Assembly (NCBI GenBank): GCA_003611805.1
Contig: RAYM01000018.1
Span: 62,001 to 126,000 of the forward strand
Source of the DNA: a bacterium 1xD42-87
GTDB lineage: Bacteria > Bacillota > Clostridia > Lachnospirales > Lachnospiraceae
DNA: 64,000 nucleotides
Direction: 5' to 3'
The stretch's first letter is position 1. Every line of letters starts with the position of its first letter. The notes under the pieces are model-generated. The model searched no databases. It was not told the origin of the DNA and worked only from the letters and a program-made list of their open reading frames with translations. Positions 62,832 to 64,000 of this stretch are shown here, in pieces. A program made the position numbers and the translations under genes.

Positions 62832-63617
62832 CTACGCGTTCTTGAAAGGCTCCTTCACCTTCTCCTTGTTCTTGTCAAGGAAGAATGCCATGCCGTACTT
62901 CTGATCCTCTGTCTCGAAGCAGTCACCGAAGAGTTTTTCCTCGATCACGATCGCCTCATCCATATTTACCTCAAGGCCGTCGTTGATTGCCTTCTTGCAG
63001 TTGCGGACCGCGATAGGTGCGTTCTTGGCGATGCCGGCCGCCATCTTCTCAGCTGCAGCCATCAGCTCCGCCTGCGGATACACTGCGTTTACCAGACCGA
63101 TGCGCAGCGCCTCGTCAGCCTTGATGTTTCTTGCCGTATAAATCATCTGCTTCGCCATGCCGGGGCCGACGATTCTCGCCAGTCTCTGCGTGCCGCCAAA
63201 ACCGGGGGTGATGCCAAGGCCCACCTCGGGCTGTCCGAACACCGCATTCTCAGAACAGATTCTGATATCGCAGCTCATGGAAATCTCGCAGCCGCCGCCA
63301 AGCGCAAAGCCGTTCACCGCTGCAATCACAGGGATCGGGAATGTCTCCAGCTTACGGAACACATCGTTGCCCTTCTTGCCGAAAGCCTCGCCCTCCGCCT
63401 TGGTAAGCGTGCTCATCTCGCCGATGTCCGCACCCGCCACGAAGGACTTCTCGCCCGCTCCCGTCAGAATCAGGCATCTCACTTCGTTCAAATCCACGCC
63501 GTCAAGGGTCGCGTTCAGCTCGTCAAGCACAGCGGAATTAAGAGCGTTCAGCGCTTTTTCGCGATTGATCGTGATCACGCCGACCTGCCCCTTCACCTCA
63601 TACAGTACAAATTCCAT
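62832..63617 (-). CDS. crt: 3-hydroxybutyryl-CoA dehydratase (crotonase)
   Basis: A 261-residue enoyl-CoA hydratase that dehydrates 3-hydroxybutyryl-CoA to crotonyl-CoA. The oxyanion hole is in GAGEKSFVAGADIGEMSTL and ALGGGCEISMSCDIRI. The catalytic Glu pair falls in GGGCE and PEVGLGITPGFGGTQRLARI. It opens MEFVLYEVKGQVGVITINRE. Normal length. Second gene of the operon, following thl across a structured repeat. Confidence 0.97.
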   Translation of the reverse strand: MEFVLYEVKGQVGVITINREKALNALNSAVLDELNATLDGVDLNEVRCLILTGAGEKSFVAGADIGEMSTLTKAEGEAFGKKGNDVFRKLETFPIPVIAAVNGFALGGGCEISMSCDIRICSENAVFGQPEVGLGITPGFGGTQRLARIVGPGMAKQMIYTARNIKADEALRIGLVNAVYPQAELMAAAEKMAAGIAKNAPIAVRNCKKAINDGLEVNMDEAIVIEEKLFGDCFETEDQKYGMAFFLDKNKEKVKEPFKNA

Positions 63618-63654
63618 GGTTTGTATCTCCTTCTTAAATTATTTTCACAGTCAC

Positions 63655-63743
63655 GGAGAATGCCCACTTTTGGGCATTCTCCCAAACGAGACTTAGAACA
63701 TCTTGGCATCCCGTCCTATGGCGGGATGTCTTTAGATGTTCTT
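63655..63743 (-). repeat. Two-hairpin intergenic repeat, copy 2
   Basis: In the thl-crt gap. On the minus strand: AGAACATCT..(CATCCCG/CGGGATG)..AGATGTTCT, linker CTAAGTCTC, then GGAGAATGCC / GGCATTCTCC. Same architecture and linker as the copy at 2942-3036, but with different bases in the first stem. Confidence 0.75.
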
Positions 63744-63752
63744 CTTGTTTTG

Positions 63753-64000
<248 letters not shown>

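Overview
The window looks like chromosomal DNA from a spore-forming, anaerobic, butyrate-pathway member of the Lachnospiraceae (Clostridium cluster XIVa). The reasons are a complete thl-crt-hbd-bcd-etfB-etfA block, an alpha/beta-type small acid-soluble spore protein, several small families typical of that group (DUF6062, DUF2225, DUF1284, VanZ-like, YcxB-like), purine-rich Shine-Dalgarno sites, and TPP- and biotin-type control signals of Firmicutes style. Most genes lie on the minus strand. No phage, insertion sequence, CRISPR array, rRNA or tRNA gene was seen.

Layout, left to right. 0-4 kb: the N-terminus of a chemotaxis receptor (cut by the edge), a tiny membrane protein, a DUF1266 lipoprotein, asparagine synthetase AsnA, a DUF1284 protein, the biotin ECF component BioY with a promoter and a probable BirA operator, and a PAS protein. 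4-11 kb: a GH31 alpha-xylosidase, a YcxB-like membrane protein, a decayed gene fragment and an L,D-transpeptidase. 11-17 kb: gltB-gltD glutamate synthase with a promoter and structured leader. 17-25 kb: a MATE exporter, a flavodoxin-fold reductase, a GNAT enzyme, a hybrid histidine kinase and an AraC regulator divergent from an MFS transporter. 25-30 kb: a coupled LysM(broken)-HAD-CPBP operon, a TPP riboswitch driving thiT, a VanZ-like protein and an AI-2E family permease. 31-38 kb: protein quality control, tig-clpP-clpX-lon-engB, preceded by an SASP gene. 38-42 kb: DJ-1/PfpI, MATE, GNAT, an aldo/keto reductase with an internal deletion, and a CYTH protein.

42-48 kb holds a maltodextrin-type locus: binding protein, two permeases, 4-alpha-glucanotransferase and a LacI regulator, with candidate operators at the binding-protein promoter. 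The first permease gene has lost most of its middle and changes frame, so this importer is probably dead unless the sequence is wrong here. 48-58 kb: an EAL phosphodiesterase, a NagD-like HAD, DUF6062, TetR, DUF2225, glutaminyl-tRNA synthetase and small or unknown membrane proteins. 58-64 kb: the butyryl-CoA operon. Thiolase, crotonase, 3-hydroxybutyryl-CoA dehydrogenase and butyryl-CoA dehydrogenase/Etf together convert two acetyl-CoA to butyryl-CoA, with Bcd-Etf probably coupling this to ferredoxin reduction.

No wholly new protein system stands out. The most unusual content is non-coding. At least three families of imperfect hairpin repeats sit between genes, several inside the butyrate operon, with stem changes on one arm matched on the other. 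In addition, four protein-coding loci carry deletions or frameshifts, and there are several structured leaders.
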